A stretch of DNA of 64,000 nucleotides from Pandoraea eparura (GCF_902459725.1 NZ_CABPSH010000002.1:186001-250000), one strand, 5' to 3'; shown: positions 1-9,755, numbered from the stretch's first letter. Notes: generated by a model from the sequence alone, not told the origin. Numbers and translations: made by a program.

Positions 1-973
1 CCTCGTTCAGTTCGATCCAGTCCATGTCCTGCTGCGTCAGGCCCGCCGCGCGCAGTGCCGCCGGAATCGCTTCCTTGGGACCGATGCCCATGATCTCGGG
101 CGGCACGCCGCGCACGGCGAACGACACGAAGCGGGCAAGCGGCGTGAGATTGAACTGCTTGAGAATCTTCTCGCTCACGACGAGCAGCGCACCGGCGCCG
201 TCCGACGTCTGCGAACTGTTGCCGGCCGTGACCGACCCCTTGTTCGCGAACACCGGACGCAGCTTGCCCAGCCCTTCGATCGATGTATCCGGCCGGGGAC
301 CTTCGTCAAGCGAGAGCGTGCGCGTCTTGATCGACACTTCGCCGGTGGCCAGATTCGGGAAGCGCTCGACGATCTCGATCGGCGTGATCTCGTTCGTGAA
401 CTCGCCGGCCTGTTGCGCCTGGATCGCCTTCTGGTGCGAGGCCAGCGCGAAGGCGTCCTGCGCGTCGCGCGTCACGCCCCACTGCTGCGCCACCTTCTCG
501 GCGGTCAGCCCCATGCCGTAGGCGATGCCCACGTTCTCGTCGCGCTCGAAGATCGACGGCGAGAGTGACGGCGTGTTGCCCATCATCGGCACCATGCTCA
601 TGCTCTCGATGCCCCCGGCGATCATCGCGTCGGCTTCGCCCACACGAATGCGGTCGGCGGCCATCGCGAGCGCCGTGAGGCCCGAGGCGCAGAAGCGGTT
701 GACGGTCACCCCGCCCACTGTGTTCGGCAGACCCGAGAGCAGCGCGCCGATACGCGCCACGTTCAGGCCCTGCTGGGCTTCGGGAATGGCGCAGCCGATG
801 ATGGCGTCTTCGATCACCTTCGGATCGAGATCCGGCACCTGCGCGAGCGCGCTCTTGAGGATCGTCGCGAGCAGATCGTCCGGACGCGTGTTCTTGTAGC
901 TGCCCTTGGGTGCCTTGCCGATCGGCGCGCGCGTGGCGGCAACGATGTAGGCGTCTTGCAGTTGTTTGCTCAT
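1..973 (-). CDS. fadA: acetyl-CoA C-acyltransferase (thiolase), 3' end beyond window
   Basis: This is the last visible gene of a beta-oxidation operon; it cleaves 3-ketoacyl-CoA with CoA to give acetyl-CoA and a shortened acyl-CoA in the cytoplasm. About 324 codons are visible from the ATG at 973; the C-terminus, with the second active-site Cys and the GHP region, lies off the left edge. The N-terminus reads MSKQLQDAYIVAATRAPIGK, typical of thiolases. The nucleophilic cysteine is in NRFCASGL, at about residue 95. A glycine- and methionine-rich substrate loop (GGIESMSMVPMMG) follows. It starts 17 bp after the FadN-type gene, so the two are surely cotranscribed. Thiolase identity is firm. The symbol fadA rests on the operon context; an acetoacetyl-CoA thiolase role is less likely. 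Confidence 0.9.
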   Translation of the reverse strand, partial: MSKQLQDAYIVAATRAPIGKAPKGSYKNTRPDDLLATILKSALAQVPDLDPKVIEDAIIGCAIPEAQQGLNVARIGALLSGLPNTVGGVTVNRFCASGLTALAMAADRIRVGEADAMIAGGIESMSMVPMMGNTPSLSPSIFERDENVGIAYGMGLTAEKVAQQWGVTRDAQDAFALASHQKAIQAQQAGEFTNEITPIEIVERFPNLATGEVSIKTRTLSLDEGPRPDTSIEGLGKLRPVFANKGSVTAGNSSQTSDGAGALLVVSEKILKQFNLTPLARFVSFAVRGVPPEIMGIGPKEAIPAALRAAGLTQQDMDWIELNE

Positions 974-990
974 GTCAGTCTCCGATCGGC

Positions 991-3435
991 TTAGTTACGC
1001 ACCGGCTTGCCGGTTTGCAGCATGCCCATGATGCGTTCCTGGGTCTTCGACGTGCCCAGCAATTCGATGAAGGCGCGACGCTCGAGCGCCAGCAGCCATT
1101 CTTCGTTCACGAGGCTGCCCGCTTCGACGTCGCCGCCGCATACGGCTTCGGCGATGCGCGAGGCGATCAGGAAGTCGTGCGCCGAGATGAAGTTACCGTC
1201 GCGCATGTTCACGAGCGACGCCTTGATGGTCGAGATCCCCGAGCGACCGGCCACAGGAATGCCGGCCGGCTTGAGCGGCGGACGATAGCCGGCAATGGCC
1301 AGCGCACGCGCTTCGTTGCGGGCGACCGACAGCAGTTCATGCACGTTGTACACGACGGTGTCCGTCGGCTTCAGATAGCCCATGTCGCGGGCGTCGAGTG
1401 CCGAGGCCGAGACCTTCGCCATTGCCGCGTTGGTGAACGACTTGGTGACGAACTGGAGATACTGCACACTCCCCGCCGCGTTCGCCGCGTCGGCCGCACG
1501 GATCGCGGCTTCCTTCAGACCGCCGCCGCCCGGCACGAGACCCACGCCGACTTCCACGAGACCGATGTAGCTCTCGAGCGCCGCCACACGCTTGGCGCTA
1601 TGCAGCAGCAGTTCGCACCCGCCGCCCAGCGCAATGCCGGAGACCGCCGAGACAACCGGCACCTGCGCGTACTTCACGCGCATCATGCCGTCCTGGAATT
1701 TCTTGATGAAGGGTTCGATCCCCTTCGCGCCGCCCATCATGAAGGCCGGCATGGCGGCTTCCAGATCGGCGCCGGCAGAGAACGGGCCGCCCGGCGCGCC
1801 GAGTTTGAGCGACGTCGGCTGCCACACAACCACACCGCGATATTGCTGCTCGGCCAGATCGATCGCGCGGGTCAGACCGTCGATCACGGCCGGCCCGATG
1901 GTGTTCATCTTCGACTTGAACGAGACGATAAGCACATCGTCCTGCCCTGGGGTTTCGTCGACCCACAGGCGCACGGCGTCGTTCTCTTCAATGGTCTTGC
2001 CGAACTTGCGCGGGTCGGCGCTGGCGTCGCCCACGAGCGAGGCCGGGAAGACCTGACGCTGATACACCGGCAGCGTGCTGCGCGGCGCGAACGCATCCTT
2101 GGCCGGCGCGTACGAGCCTTCCGCGGTATGCACACCGCCGGCCTCGGCGACCTTGCCGCTCGTCACCCACGCAGGCAGCGGCGCGTTCGACAGCGCGTGG
2201 CCCGCATCGATATCTTCCTGCACCCACTGGGCGATGTCCTTCCAGCCTGCGGCCTGCCAGTCCTCGAACGGACCGGTGCTCCAGCCGAAGCCCCAGCGAA
2301 TCGCGAAGTCGACTTCACGCGCGTTGTCGGCGATCTGTTCGAGATACACGCCGATGTAGTGGAACACGTCACGGAACACGGCCCACAGGAACTGAGCCTG
2401 CGGGTTGGTCGATTCGCGCAGCAGACGCAGACGTTCGGCCGGGGCCTTCTTCAGAATGCGCACGACCATCTCATCGGCCTTCTTGCCCGACTCGACGTAC
2501 TCGCCCGACTGCGGGTCGAGCACCTTGATGACCTTGCCTTCCTTCTTGTAGAAACCCGCGCCCGTCTTCTGTCCCAGTGCGCCCTTCTCGACGAGGGCTT
2601 TCAGCACCGGCGGCGTGGCGTAGGTCGACGCGAACGGGTCGTCCTTGAGGCCGTCCTGCATCGTCTTGATGACGTGCGCCATCGTGTCCAGGCCAACCAC
2701 GTCGGCCGTGCGGAACGTGGCCGACTTGGCGCGGCCCAGCTTGCTGCCGGTCAGGTCGTCGACGACATCGAACGGAATACCGTACTTTTGCGCTTCGGCG
2801 AACACCGCCAGAATCGAGAACACCCCTACCCGGTTGGCGATGAAGTTCGGCGTGTCCTTCGCGCGCACCACGCCCTTGCCGAGCGTGGAGGTGAGGAACG
2901 TTTCGAGCTGATCGAGGATGGCCGGCGCGGTGGTCGCGGTCGGAATCAGCTCGACCAGATGCATGTAGCGCGGCGGGTTGAAGAAGTGCACGCCGCAGAA
3001 GCGCGACTTGAGGTCGGCGTCGAAGCCTTCCGAGAGTTCGGTGATCGACAGACCCGACGTGTTCGACGCGAAGATCGCGTGCTTGGCCAGATGCGGCGAG
3101 ACCTTCTTGTACAGGTCGTGCTTCCAGTCCATGCGCTCGGCGATCGCCTCGATCACCACGTCGCAGCCGGCGAGCTTCTCGAGGTCGTCCTCGTAGTTCG
3201 CCGCCTCGATGTATTGCGCGTCGGCCTTGTCGGCGAACGGCGCGGGGCTCAGCTTCTTCAGGCCATCGACGGCACGCATGACGATGCCGTTCTTCGGGCC
3301 TTCCTTGGCCGGCAGATCGAACAGCACGACGGGCACTTTCGCGTTGACGAGGTGGGCAGCGATCTGCGCACCCATCACGCCGGCGCCGAGCACAGCGACC
3401 TTGCGTACGACCAGGGGTTTATTGGTTTGGCTCAC
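991..3435 (-). CDS. bifunctional 3-hydroxyacyl-CoA dehydrogenase / enoyl-CoA hydratase (FadN type)
   Basis: The 814-residue protein carries out the middle two steps of beta-oxidation, hydration of enoyl-CoA and NAD-dependent oxidation of 3-hydroxyacyl-CoA. The Rossmann dinucleotide motif GAGVMG is at residues 17-22, and the dehydrogenase core (VVIEAIAERMDWK near 95-107, then SNTSGLSI) follows. The hydratase/crotonase half is C-terminal, with its oxyanion-hole region SGIALGGGCELLLHS near residue 600. This domain order is the reverse of E. coli FadB and matches Bacillus FadN. The gene lies 17 bp downstream of an acyl-CoA dehydrogenase and 17 bp upstream of a thiolase, so the three form a complete beta-oxidation set. 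The start ATG at 3435 has AGCGGAGGAGATCACTG just upstream, a strong Shine-Dalgarno. The long plus-strand reading frame over this gene is antisense noise. Confidence 0.93.
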   Translation of the reverse strand: MSQTNKPLVVRKVAVLGAGVMGAQIAAHLVNAKVPVVLFDLPAKEGPKNGIVMRAVDGLKKLSPAPFADKADAQYIEAANYEDDLEKLAGCDVVIEAIAERMDWKHDLYKKVSPHLAKHAIFASNTSGLSITELSEGFDADLKSRFCGVHFFNPPRYMHLVELIPTATTAPAILDQLETFLTSTLGKGVVRAKDTPNFIANRVGVFSILAVFAEAQKYGIPFDVVDDLTGSKLGRAKSATFRTADVVGLDTMAHVIKTMQDGLKDDPFASTYATPPVLKALVEKGALGQKTGAGFYKKEGKVIKVLDPQSGEYVESGKKADEMVVRILKKAPAERLRLLRESTNPQAQFLWAVFRDVFHYIGVYLEQIADNAREVDFAIRWGFGWSTGPFEDWQAAGWKDIAQWVQEDIDAGHALSNAPLPAWVTSGKVAEAGGVHTAEGSYAPAKDAFAPRSTLPVYQRQVFPASLVGDASADPRKFGKTIEENDAVRLWVDETPGQDDVLIVSFKSKMNTIGPAVIDGLTRAIDLAEQQYRGVVVWQPTSLKLGAPGGPFSAGADLEAAMPAFMMGGAKGIEPFIKKFQDGMMRVKYAQVPVVSAVSGIALGGGCELLLHSAKRVAALESYIGLVEVGVGLVPGGGGLKEAAIRAADAANAAGSVQYLQFVTKSFTNAAMAKVSASALDARDMGYLKPTDTVVYNVHELLSVARNEARALAIAGYRPPLKPAGIPVAGRSGISTIKASLVNMRDGNFISAHDFLIASRIAEAVCGGDVEAGSLVNEEWLLALERRAFIELLGTSKTQERIMGMLQTGKPVRN

Positions 3436-3452
3436 AGTGATCTCCTCCGCTC

Positions 3453-5240
3453 TCAGAACAGGTCGACGTCGACTTCCATCAGCGTCTTCGCACCGGCACG
3501 GGCCATGCGGATTTGCGACGCGGTCTCCGGCAGCAACTTGGCAAAATAGAAACGCGCCGTGGCGAGCTTCGATTCGTAGAACTTGTCGCCGCTGCCTTGC
3601 TTGTCAAGCGCAATGCGCGCCATGCGTGCCCAGAAGTAAGCGAACACGAGATGGCCGACCACGCGTTGATACGGCACCGAGGCAGCGCCCACTTCGTCGG
3701 GATTGGCCATGGCCTTCATGCCGATTTCCATCGTCAGCTTCTGCACCTTGTCACCAATGTCCGCGAGCGGATTGACGAACTCCTGCATGGCTTCGTTCGT
3801 GCCTTCGGCCTCGACGAAGTCCTGCACGAGCTTGCCGAACTTCTTGAGCTTCGCCCCCATGTCGCCGAGCACCTTGCGGCCCAGCAGGTCGAGCGCCTGA
3901 ATCGAGTTCGTGCCCTCGTAGATCATGTTGATGCGTGCGTCGCGCACATACTGCTCCATGCCCCACTCGGCGATATAGCCGTGACCGCCGTAGATCTGCA
4001 TCGCGTGGTTGGTGCACTCGAAGGCGTTGTCGGTCAGGAAGGCCTTGATGATCGGCGTGAGTAGCGCAACCAGATCCGCCGCCTCGCGGCGCTCGGCTTC
4101 GTCACCATGCGACAGTTCCTTGTCGATGTGCAGCGCGGTCCAGTACGAGAACGCACGACCGCCTTCCACATAGGCCTTTTGCGTGAGCAGCATGCGGCGC
4201 ACATCCGGATGCACGATGATCGGATCGGCCGGCTTGTCCGGCGCTTTCGGGCCGGTGAGCGAGCGCATCTGAATGCGCTCCTTCGCGTACACCAGCGAGT
4301 TCTGGTAGGCGACTTCCGTCAGGCCCATGCCCTGCATGCCCACGCCCTGACGCGCGGCGTTCATCATCACGAACATGGCGTTCAGACCCTTGTTCGGTTC
4401 GCCGACGAGCCAGCCGCGCGCGCCGTCGAGGTTCATCACGCAGGTGGCATTGCCGTGAATGCCCATCTTGTGCTCGATGGACCCGCACTTGATGCCGTTG
4501 CGCTCGCCCGGCGCGCCATTCGCGTCGGGGATAAACTTCGGCACGACGAACAGCGAGATGCCCTTCGTTCCCGGCGGGGCATCCGGCAGTCGGGCCAGCA
4601 CCAGGTGAACGATGTTGGCGGCCATGTCGTGCTCGCCCGCGGAGATGAAGATCTTGGTGCCGGAGATCGCGTACGAGCCGTCGCCATTCGGCTCGGCCTT
4701 CGTGCGCAACATGCCCAGGTCGGTACCGCAATGCGGCTCGGTCAGGCACATCGTGCCGGTCCATTCGCCCGACACGATCTTCGGCAGATAGGTGGCTTGC
4801 AGCTCGGGCGTGCCGTGGGCATGCAGGCATTCGTAAGCACCATGCGACAGGCCGGGATACATCGTCCAGGCCTGGTTGGCCGAGTTGAGCATTTCGTACA
4901 GGGCGTTGTTGACGACCTGCGGCAGCCCCTGGCCGCCGAACGCCGGATCGCACGCCAGCGAGGGCCAGCCGGCCTCGACGTATTGCTGGTACGCCTGCTT
5001 GAAACCGGTCGGCGTCGTGACGACACCATCGCCTTCGTACTTGCAGCCTTCGCGATCGCCCACCTGGTTCAGCGGGAAGACGACTTCACTACAGAACTTG
5101 CCGGCTTCTTCGAGCACCTGGTTGATGGTGTCGGCGTCGATGTCCGCGTGTTTCGGCAATGCCTTCAATTCGTCTTCCACGCCCAGCAGTTCGTGCAGAA
5201 CGAATTGCATGTCGCGCAGCGGCGCGTTGTACTGTCCCAT
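3453..5240 (-). CDS. acyl-CoA dehydrogenase, long C-terminal-domain type
   Basis: This FAD enzyme catalyses the first step of beta-oxidation, alpha,beta-dehydrogenation of acyl-CoA, passing electrons to ETF. At 595 residues it belongs to the larger acyl-CoA dehydrogenase subfamily that carries an extra C-terminal domain, the group that includes DmdC (3-methylthiopropanoyl-CoA dehydrogenase). Diagnostic stretches are CLTEPHCGTDLGMLRT near residue 170, the GTKIFISAGEHD flavin/substrate segment near 200, and IYEGTNSIQALDLLGRK near 437-450, whose Glu is the expected catalytic base. It sits between a tetR gene (48 bp gap) and the FadN-type gene (17 bp). The operon suggests a straight-chain acyl-CoA substrate, but chain length, or a DmdC-like role, cannot be read from the sequence. 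Confidence 0.92.
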   Translation of the reverse strand: MGQYNAPLRDMQFVLHELLGVEDELKALPKHADIDADTINQVLEEAGKFCSEVVFPLNQVGDREGCKYEGDGVVTTPTGFKQAYQQYVEAGWPSLACDPAFGGQGLPQVVNNALYEMLNSANQAWTMYPGLSHGAYECLHAHGTPELQATYLPKIVSGEWTGTMCLTEPHCGTDLGMLRTKAEPNGDGSYAISGTKIFISAGEHDMAANIVHLVLARLPDAPPGTKGISLFVVPKFIPDANGAPGERNGIKCGSIEHKMGIHGNATCVMNLDGARGWLVGEPNKGLNAMFVMMNAARQGVGMQGMGLTEVAYQNSLVYAKERIQMRSLTGPKAPDKPADPIIVHPDVRRMLLTQKAYVEGGRAFSYWTALHIDKELSHGDEAERREAADLVALLTPIIKAFLTDNAFECTNHAMQIYGGHGYIAEWGMEQYVRDARINMIYEGTNSIQALDLLGRKVLGDMGAKLKKFGKLVQDFVEAEGTNEAMQEFVNPLADIGDKVQKLTMEIGMKAMANPDEVGAASVPYQRVVGHLVFAYFWARMARIALDKQGSGDKFYESKLATARFYFAKLLPETASQIRMARAGAKTLMEVDVDLF

Positions 5241-5288
5241 GACCTACTCCTCCGAACAAATCGAATTGAATCGCGGACGGCTCGCGCC

Positions 5289-5882
5289 TCACCCGCGCTG
5301 ATAAGACGAAATCAGTTTTTCCAATGCCACCCGGGTCATCTCGACCGCCCCCGGCTCCCGAAGGAACCGCGCGTCGTGATGCAATCCGAGCGTCAGGCTG
5401 TACATTTCAAAGAGCATCAGGCGCGGATCGGTGTCCGAGCGCAGATGCCCCTCCTCCTTCGCTTGCGTGATCGCGCGCAGCAGGGCCGATCGCCACAACC
5501 GCACGCTCTTCACCAAGGCCTCGCGCACCGGGCTGGCCGCGCGATCGTCGTACTCGACGGCACCGCTGATATAGATGCAGCCCGTCGTCACCTCGCGAAT
5601 GCGCTTGTCCATCCAGCGATCCACCAGCGCCCTGAGTCGCGGCAAGCCGCGCGGCGCTTCCATGCCGGGCGCAAACACCTCTTCCTCGAAACGCCGGTGA
5701 TATTCGCGCAGCACTTCAATCTGCAAGTCCTCTCGCGAACCGAAGTGCGCGAAGACACCGCTCTTGCTCATCTGCATACGGTCGGCCAGCAAGCCGATCG
5801 TCAGCCCCTCGAGTCCATCGCGCCCCGCGAGTTCCAGCGCGGCATTCAGGATTGCGGCTCGTGTCTGTTCACCCTTTCGCAT
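5289..5882 (-). CDS. TetR/AcrR family regulator of the fad operon
   Basis: The 197-residue protein has a TetR helix-turn-helix at residues 1-50 (TRAAILNAALELAGRDGLEG, then LADRMQMSKSGVFAHFGSRE). Its C-terminal ligand domain is helical, with no motif I can assign to a specific ligand. It is the first gene of the operon, 48 bp before the acyl-CoA dehydrogenase, so it probably represses its own operon and is released by an acyl-CoA. That is the usual logic of TetR-type FadR, PsrA and FadP proteins. A near-perfect palindrome about 47-66 bp upstream of its start fits autoregulation. TetR membership is certain; the acyl-CoA ligand is inferred from context. Confidence 0.88.
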   Translation of the reverse strand: MRKGEQTRAAILNAALELAGRDGLEGLTIGLLADRMQMSKSGVFAHFGSREDLQIEVLREYHRRFEEEVFAPGMEAPRGLPRLRALVDRWMDKRIREVTTGCIYISGAVEYDDRAASPVREALVKSVRLWRSALLRAITQAKEEGHLRSDTDPRLMLFEMYSLTLGLHHDARFLREPGAVEMTRVALEKLISSYQRG

Positions 5883-5928
5883 GTGTTTGGCATCGCTTTG
5901 GTTATCCGTTCTCCGATGCTAACCAAAA

Positions 5929-5948
5929 AATCGAACGGCCGTCCTATT
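5929..5948. promoter_or_regulatory. candidate TetR operator upstream of the fad operon
   Basis: AATCGAACGG and CCGTCCTATT form an inverted repeat centred between 5938 and 5939, matching at 8 of 10 positions per half site, with the perfect core ACGGCCGT. It lies 47 bp upstream of the tetR start in the only intergenic space of the operon, where the promoter must be. The region is AT-richer than the genes. This is seen directly; the assignment to the TetR protein is inference. Confidence 0.5.
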
Positions 5949-6093
5949 ATTGAGGGACACCCTGGGGCGAACAAGGAATTTATTAGATCGGAATACCTAA
6001 TCGGTATCGTCGAGCGGGCGGGCTTCGGCGGCGTCGGCGCAAGGCCCCACGCGCGTTGAGCGGCAGGAAAATCGGTCGACGTCCGGCCGAAAA

Positions 6094-7251
6094 TCAGTCG
6101 TATTTGCCGCGCGTGAGCAGACGCATCACGAGGCGGTAGAGACGGTACGCCGCCCATTGCCGAAAGCGACGCCAGCGCGAGCGTTCGCCGTATCGGGCAG
6201 GGTCGATGAGGCGGGCCTCGGCGAAGGCCTGGCGGATATGGTCGCGCAGTTCGATGACCAACGGGTCGTCAAGCACCACCACGTTGGCTTCGTGATTCAG
6301 GAACAGGGACAGGGCGTCCAGGTTGGAGGAGCCGACCGTCGCCCACACATCGTCGACGACGGCTACCTTGCCATGCAGTTGGCGCACGTCGTACTCGCCG
6401 ATGCGCACGCCCGCGTCGAGCAACTTGGCGTAAAGCCAGGGCACAGCCGTATCGAGCAGGCGGAATTCGTTGCGCCCGATCAGCAGATGCACCGCCACGC
6501 CACGCTTGGCCGCCTGCGTCAGCGCGCGCCGCAGACGTCGGCCGGGCACGAAGTAGGGGTTCGCCAGCCAGACCTCGTGGCGCGCGCGGCCCAGCGCCAT
6601 CAGATACGCCTTCTCGACCGAGCGGCGATTGTGCAGGTTATCGCGCGCGACGAAGGCCGCCTGACCGGCGTAAGGCGCATGCATGCGCCCCCGTTGCCCG
6701 CGGCGCCGATGACGAAACGGCGTGCCCAGATAACCCGGCGCGAGGCGCAGCCACTGAATGTGAAACGCGATGGAGATCTCGGCGACGACGGGTCCGCAGC
6801 ATTGCACCGCAAAGTCCCAGCGCGGATCGTCCATGCGCGCGCCGCCACCGGCATTGTCGTCGTCGATGATGTTGATGCCGCCGACGAACGCGACCGCATG
6901 ATCGATGACGGCCAGCTTGCGGTGCGTGCGCGAGAACCCGAACTTGCCGAACAACCGCGGATTGTAGATGCGATGCATCACCCCGCTCTCGCGCCAGTCG
7001 GCAAGAAATGGCAGGCGGCGGCTTGTGCCGATGCCGTCGAGGATGACACGGACCGCAACACCGCGCAGTGCGGCGCGGTTCAGCGCATCGGCGACCTGCT
7101 GCCCGGCGGCGTCCGCCTCGAAAATATAGGTCTCCAGTACCACTTCGCGCGTGGCGCGGTCGATCGCGGCGACCAGCGCGGTGAAATAGCGCTGACCGAG
7201 ATAAAGCAGCGTCAAATCGTTATCGCGGGAGAACGGCAGGTATTTGCTCAT
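6094..7251 (-). CDS. clsB: cardiolipin synthase B-like phospholipase D family protein
   Basis: The 385-residue protein makes cardiolipin at the inner membrane, by the ClsB-type reaction that condenses phosphatidyl groups. It contains the two HKD catalytic motifs of the phospholipase D superfamily: HRKLAVIDHAVAFVGG near residue 110 and HGKVAVVDDVWATVGSSNLD near residue 292. There is no N-terminal transmembrane pair, unlike ClsA; this and the length match ClsB. It begins 18 bp after nudB ends and may be cotranscribed with it. The 3' end lies about 145 bp before the fad operator. Confidence 0.9.
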   Translation of the reverse strand: MSKYLPFSRDNDLTLLYLGQRYFTALVAAIDRATREVVLETYIFEADAAGQQVADALNRAALRGVAVRVILDGIGTSRRLPFLADWRESGVMHRIYNPRLFGKFGFSRTHRKLAVIDHAVAFVGGINIIDDDNAGGGARMDDPRWDFAVQCCGPVVAEISIAFHIQWLRLAPGYLGTPFRHRRRGQRGRMHAPYAGQAAFVARDNLHNRRSVEKAYLMALGRARHEVWLANPYFVPGRRLRRALTQAAKRGVAVHLLIGRNEFRLLDTAVPWLYAKLLDAGVRIGEYDVRQLHGKVAVVDDVWATVGSSNLDALSLFLNHEANVVVLDDPLVIELRDHIRQAFAEARLIDPARYGERSRWRRFRQWAAYRLYRLVMRLLTRGKYD

Positions 7252-7269
7252 CGGCGCGCGGTGCCGCGG

Positions 7270-7734
7270 CTAGCGCACGCGCAACGGCAGTTGCCGGATG
7301 GCATCGCCGTTCGAGGGAGAGAAACAGCGCGCAGCGGCTGCTTCCCACGGCAGCCACGCGTAGGCGACGTGCTCGCGTGGCGAGAGCGTCACGGCGGTGT
7401 TCTCCGGCACGCACAAGCCGAACCAGTGTTCCGTATTGCGCGTGACGCCCGGCGCATAGCGATGCGCCCAGCGCGGATAGATGTTGTACTGAATTTCGTG
7501 CTGCCAATCGCTCAGGGCCGCGGCGGGCACGGGCGAGCCGTTCGCCACGCGAATGCCGGTCTCCTCGAAGACTTCGCGCACGGCCGTCTCGACCAGCGGC
7601 TCGTCGAGCCGGTCCTTGCTGCCGGTGACCGACTGCCAGAAGTTCTCGGCATCGGCGCGCTCGATGAGCAGGACGTCGAGTGCCGGCGTATAGATCACGA
7701 CGAGCACGGATTCGGGAATCTTGAAGGGCTTCAT
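7270..7734 (-). CDS. nudB: dihydroneopterin triphosphate / dATP pyrophosphohydrolase (Nudix)
   Basis: The 154-residue Nudix hydrolase probably removes pyrophosphate from dihydroneopterin triphosphate in folate synthesis and also acts on dATP. The Nudix box is in GSKDRLDEPLVETAVREVFE followed by ETGI, residues about 39-62. The spacing between the first Gly and Glu is six residues instead of the canonical five. NudB-specific context includes WQSVTGS before the box and NTEHWFGL downstream. I chose the ATG at 7734 (MKPFKIPESVLVVIY) because upstream codons in this frame are only a shadow of aspS, and the aspS terminator lies between the two genes. The position downstream of aspS is common in proteobacteria. 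Confidence 0.9.
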   Translation of the reverse strand: MKPFKIPESVLVVIYTPALDVLLIERADAENFWQSVTGSKDRLDEPLVETAVREVFEETGIRVANGSPVPAAALSDWQHEIQYNIYPRWAHRYAPGVTRNTEHWFGLCVPENTAVTLSPREHVAYAWLPWEAAAARCFSPSNGDAIRQLPLRVR

Positions 7735-7870
7735 GCAGGCGGCATTCGATAACAGCACCGACGACCGGCACCGATGATGCATTGTATAGGGCAAACGCCG
7801 CGCGTTGCGGTGCGCGCGAGGCGAACTGCCGTCCACTGCCGGCCTTGCTCCGGCCCCGCGCATCGCCCCC

Positions 7871-7909
7871 AAAAAGCGAAAACCCCCTCGCCTGACGGCA
7901 GAGGGGGCT
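7871..7909 (-). terminator. rho-independent terminator of aspS
   Basis: On the minus strand the stem GCCCCCTC/GAGGGGGT with loop sequence TGCCGTCAGGC is followed by TTTTCGCTTTTT. It lies 44 bp past the aspS stop codon and separates aspS from nudB. Confidence 0.75.
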
Positions 7910-7952
7910 GGCATCGTGCGAGCGGGACCGCTGATCGGCCCCGTCGGCCACG

Positions 7953-9755
7953 TCAGATCTTCGGCGCTTCCGGCTGGCGCAGGCGGATATGCAGATCGCG
8001 CAGTTGACGCTCGTCGACCGACGACGGCGCCTGCGTGAGCAGATCCTGCGCACGTTGCGTTTTCGGGAACGCGATCACGTCGCGGATCGAATCGGCACCG
8101 GCCATCATCGTAATGACGCGGTCCAGACCGAACGCGATACCACCGTGCGGCGGCGCGCCGTACTGGAGCGCGTCGAGCAGGAAGCCGAACTTCGCACGGG
8201 CTTCTTCCTCGCCGAGATTGAGCGCGCGGAACACCTTGCTCTGCACGTCTTCCTGGAAGATACGGACCGAACCGCCGCCGATTTCCCAGCCGTTGAGCAC
8301 CATGTCGTAGGCCTTGGCGAGGCACTTGCCCGGATCGGTCTCGAGGTAGTCGATGTGCTCGTCCTTCGGGCTCGTGAACGGGTGATGACACGCGACCCAG
8401 CGGGCGTCTTCTTCGTCGTACTCGAACATCGGGAAGTCGACGACCCACAGCGGGCGCCAGCCGGCTTCGAACAGGCCGTGGCTCTTGCCGAATTCCGAGT
8501 GACCGATCTTCAGGCGCAGCGCGCCGATACCGTCGTTGACGACCTTGGCCTTGTCCGCGCCGAAGAAGATGATGTCGCCGTCCTGCGCACCGGTGCGCTC
8601 GAGAATCGAGGCGACAGCGGCGTCGTGCAGGTTCTTCACGATCGGGCTTTGCAGACCGTCGCGACCCTTGGCAACTTCGTTGACCTTGATCCACGCCAGA
8701 CCCTTCGCGCCGTAGATCTTCACGAAATCGGTGTAGGCGTCGATTTCGCTTCGCGAGATCTCCGCGCCACCCGGCACGCGCAACGCGACCACGCGGCCGC
8801 CTTCGGTCGTGGCCGGCACCGAGAACACCTTGAAGTCCACGTCGCCCATCACGTCGGTCAGCTCGGTGAATTCGAGCTTCACACGCAGATCGGGCTTGTC
8901 GGAGCCGAAGCGACGCATCGCTTCCGCGTACTCCATGACCGGCACCTTGGCGTCGAGTTCGACGTCGATGGCTTCCTTGAACACGTGACGAATCATGTTC
9001 TCGAACAGATCGCGGATTTCCTGCTCCGAGAGGAACGAGGTTTCGCAGTCGATCTGCGTGAATTCCGGCTGACGGTCGGCACGCAGGTCTTCGTCGCGGA
9101 AGCACTTGGTGATCTGGTAGTAGCGATCGAAGCCGGCCACCATCAGGAGCTGCTTGAAGAGCTGCGGCGACTGCGGCAGCGCGAAGAACATGCCGGCGTT
9201 CACACGCGACGGCACGAGATAGTCGCGCGCGCCTTCCGGGGTGCTCTTCGTGAGCATCGGGGTTTCGATGTCGATGAAGCCTTGCGCGTCCAGATACTTG
9301 CGCACTTCCATCGCCACCTTGTAGCGCAGGCGCAGGTTGTATTGCATCTGCGGACGACGCAGATCCAGCACGCGATGCGTGAGGCGCGTGGTTTCCGACA
9401 GGTTTTCGTCGTCGAGCTGGAACGGGGGCGTAACCGACGGGTTGAGCACTTCGAGGGCGTGGCACAGCACTTCGATCTTGCCGCTCGTCAGGTTGGCGTT
9501 CTCGGTGCCCGCCGGACGGCTGCGCACCAGGCCCGTGATCTGCACGCAGAACTCATTGCGCAGGCCTTCGGCGGCCTTGAACATCTCCGCTCGGTCCGGA
9601 TCGCACACGACCTGCACCAGACCTTCGCGATCGCGCAGGTCGATGAAGATGACCCCGCCGTGATCACGGCGGCGATTGACCCAGCCACACAGCTTGACCG
9701 TTTGGCCCAGTTGTTGCTCGGTCACCAGACCGCAGTAGGAGGTACGCATGGACAT
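7953..9755 (-). CDS. aspS: aspartate--tRNA ligase
   Basis: AspRS charges tRNA-Asp; in bacteria without AsnRS the enzyme also makes Asp-tRNA-Asn for GatCAB. The 600-residue length is that of bacterial-type AspRS. The N-terminal OB-fold anticodon domain has [20 protein letters not shown] near residue 30-50. The class II motif 2 [18 protein letters not shown] is near residue 215, a GAD insertion domain follows, and motif 3 [15 protein letters not shown] is near 540. ATGs at 9755 and 9749 are both possible starts. It follows the DUF502 gene by 47 bp. Whether it is discriminating or not cannot be told with confidence here. Confidence 0.97.
   Translation of the reverse strand: MSMRTSYCGLVTEQQLGQTVKLCGWVNRRRDHGGVIFIDLRDREGLVQVVCDPDRAEMFKAAEGLRNEFCVQITGLVRSRPAGTENANLTSGKIEVLCHALEVLNPSVTPPFQLDDENLSETTRLTHRVLDLRRPQMQYNLRLRYKVAMEVRKYLDAQGFIDIETPMLTKSTPEGARDYLVPSRVNAGMFFALPQSPQLFKQLLMVAGFDRYYQITKCFRDEDLRADRQPEFTQIDCETSFLSEQEIRDLFENMIRHVFKEAIDVELDAKVPVMEYAEAMRRFGSDKPDLRVKLEFTELTDVMGDVDFKVFSVPATTEGGRVVALRVPGGAEISRSEIDAYTDFVKIYGAKGLAWIKVNEVAKGRDGLQSPIVKNLHDAAVASILERTGAQDGDIIFFGADKAKVVNDGIGALRLKIGHSEFGKSHGLFEAGWRPLWVVDFPMFEYDEEDARWVACHHPFTSPKDEHIDYLETDPGKCLAKAYDMVLNGWEIGGGSVRIFQEDVQSKVFRALNLGEEEARAKFGFLLDALQYGAPPHGGIAFGLDRVITMMAGADSIRDVIAFPKTQRAQDLLTQAPSSVDERQLRDLHIRLRQPEAPKI

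Noticed and set aside
910-3549. Long plus-strand frame antisense to the FadN-type gene
   Set aside because: It has no family pattern and lies over a gene with clear beta-oxidation motifs; high GC suppresses antisense stop codons.
4107-6059. Plus-strand 650-codon frame over the acyl-CoA dehydrogenase and tetR
   Set aside because: It is antisense to two well-supported genes and has no recognisable domain.
7735-9465. Upstream extension of the nudB frame
   Set aside because: It is an out-of-frame shadow of aspS; the nudB product begins at 7734 after the aspS terminator.
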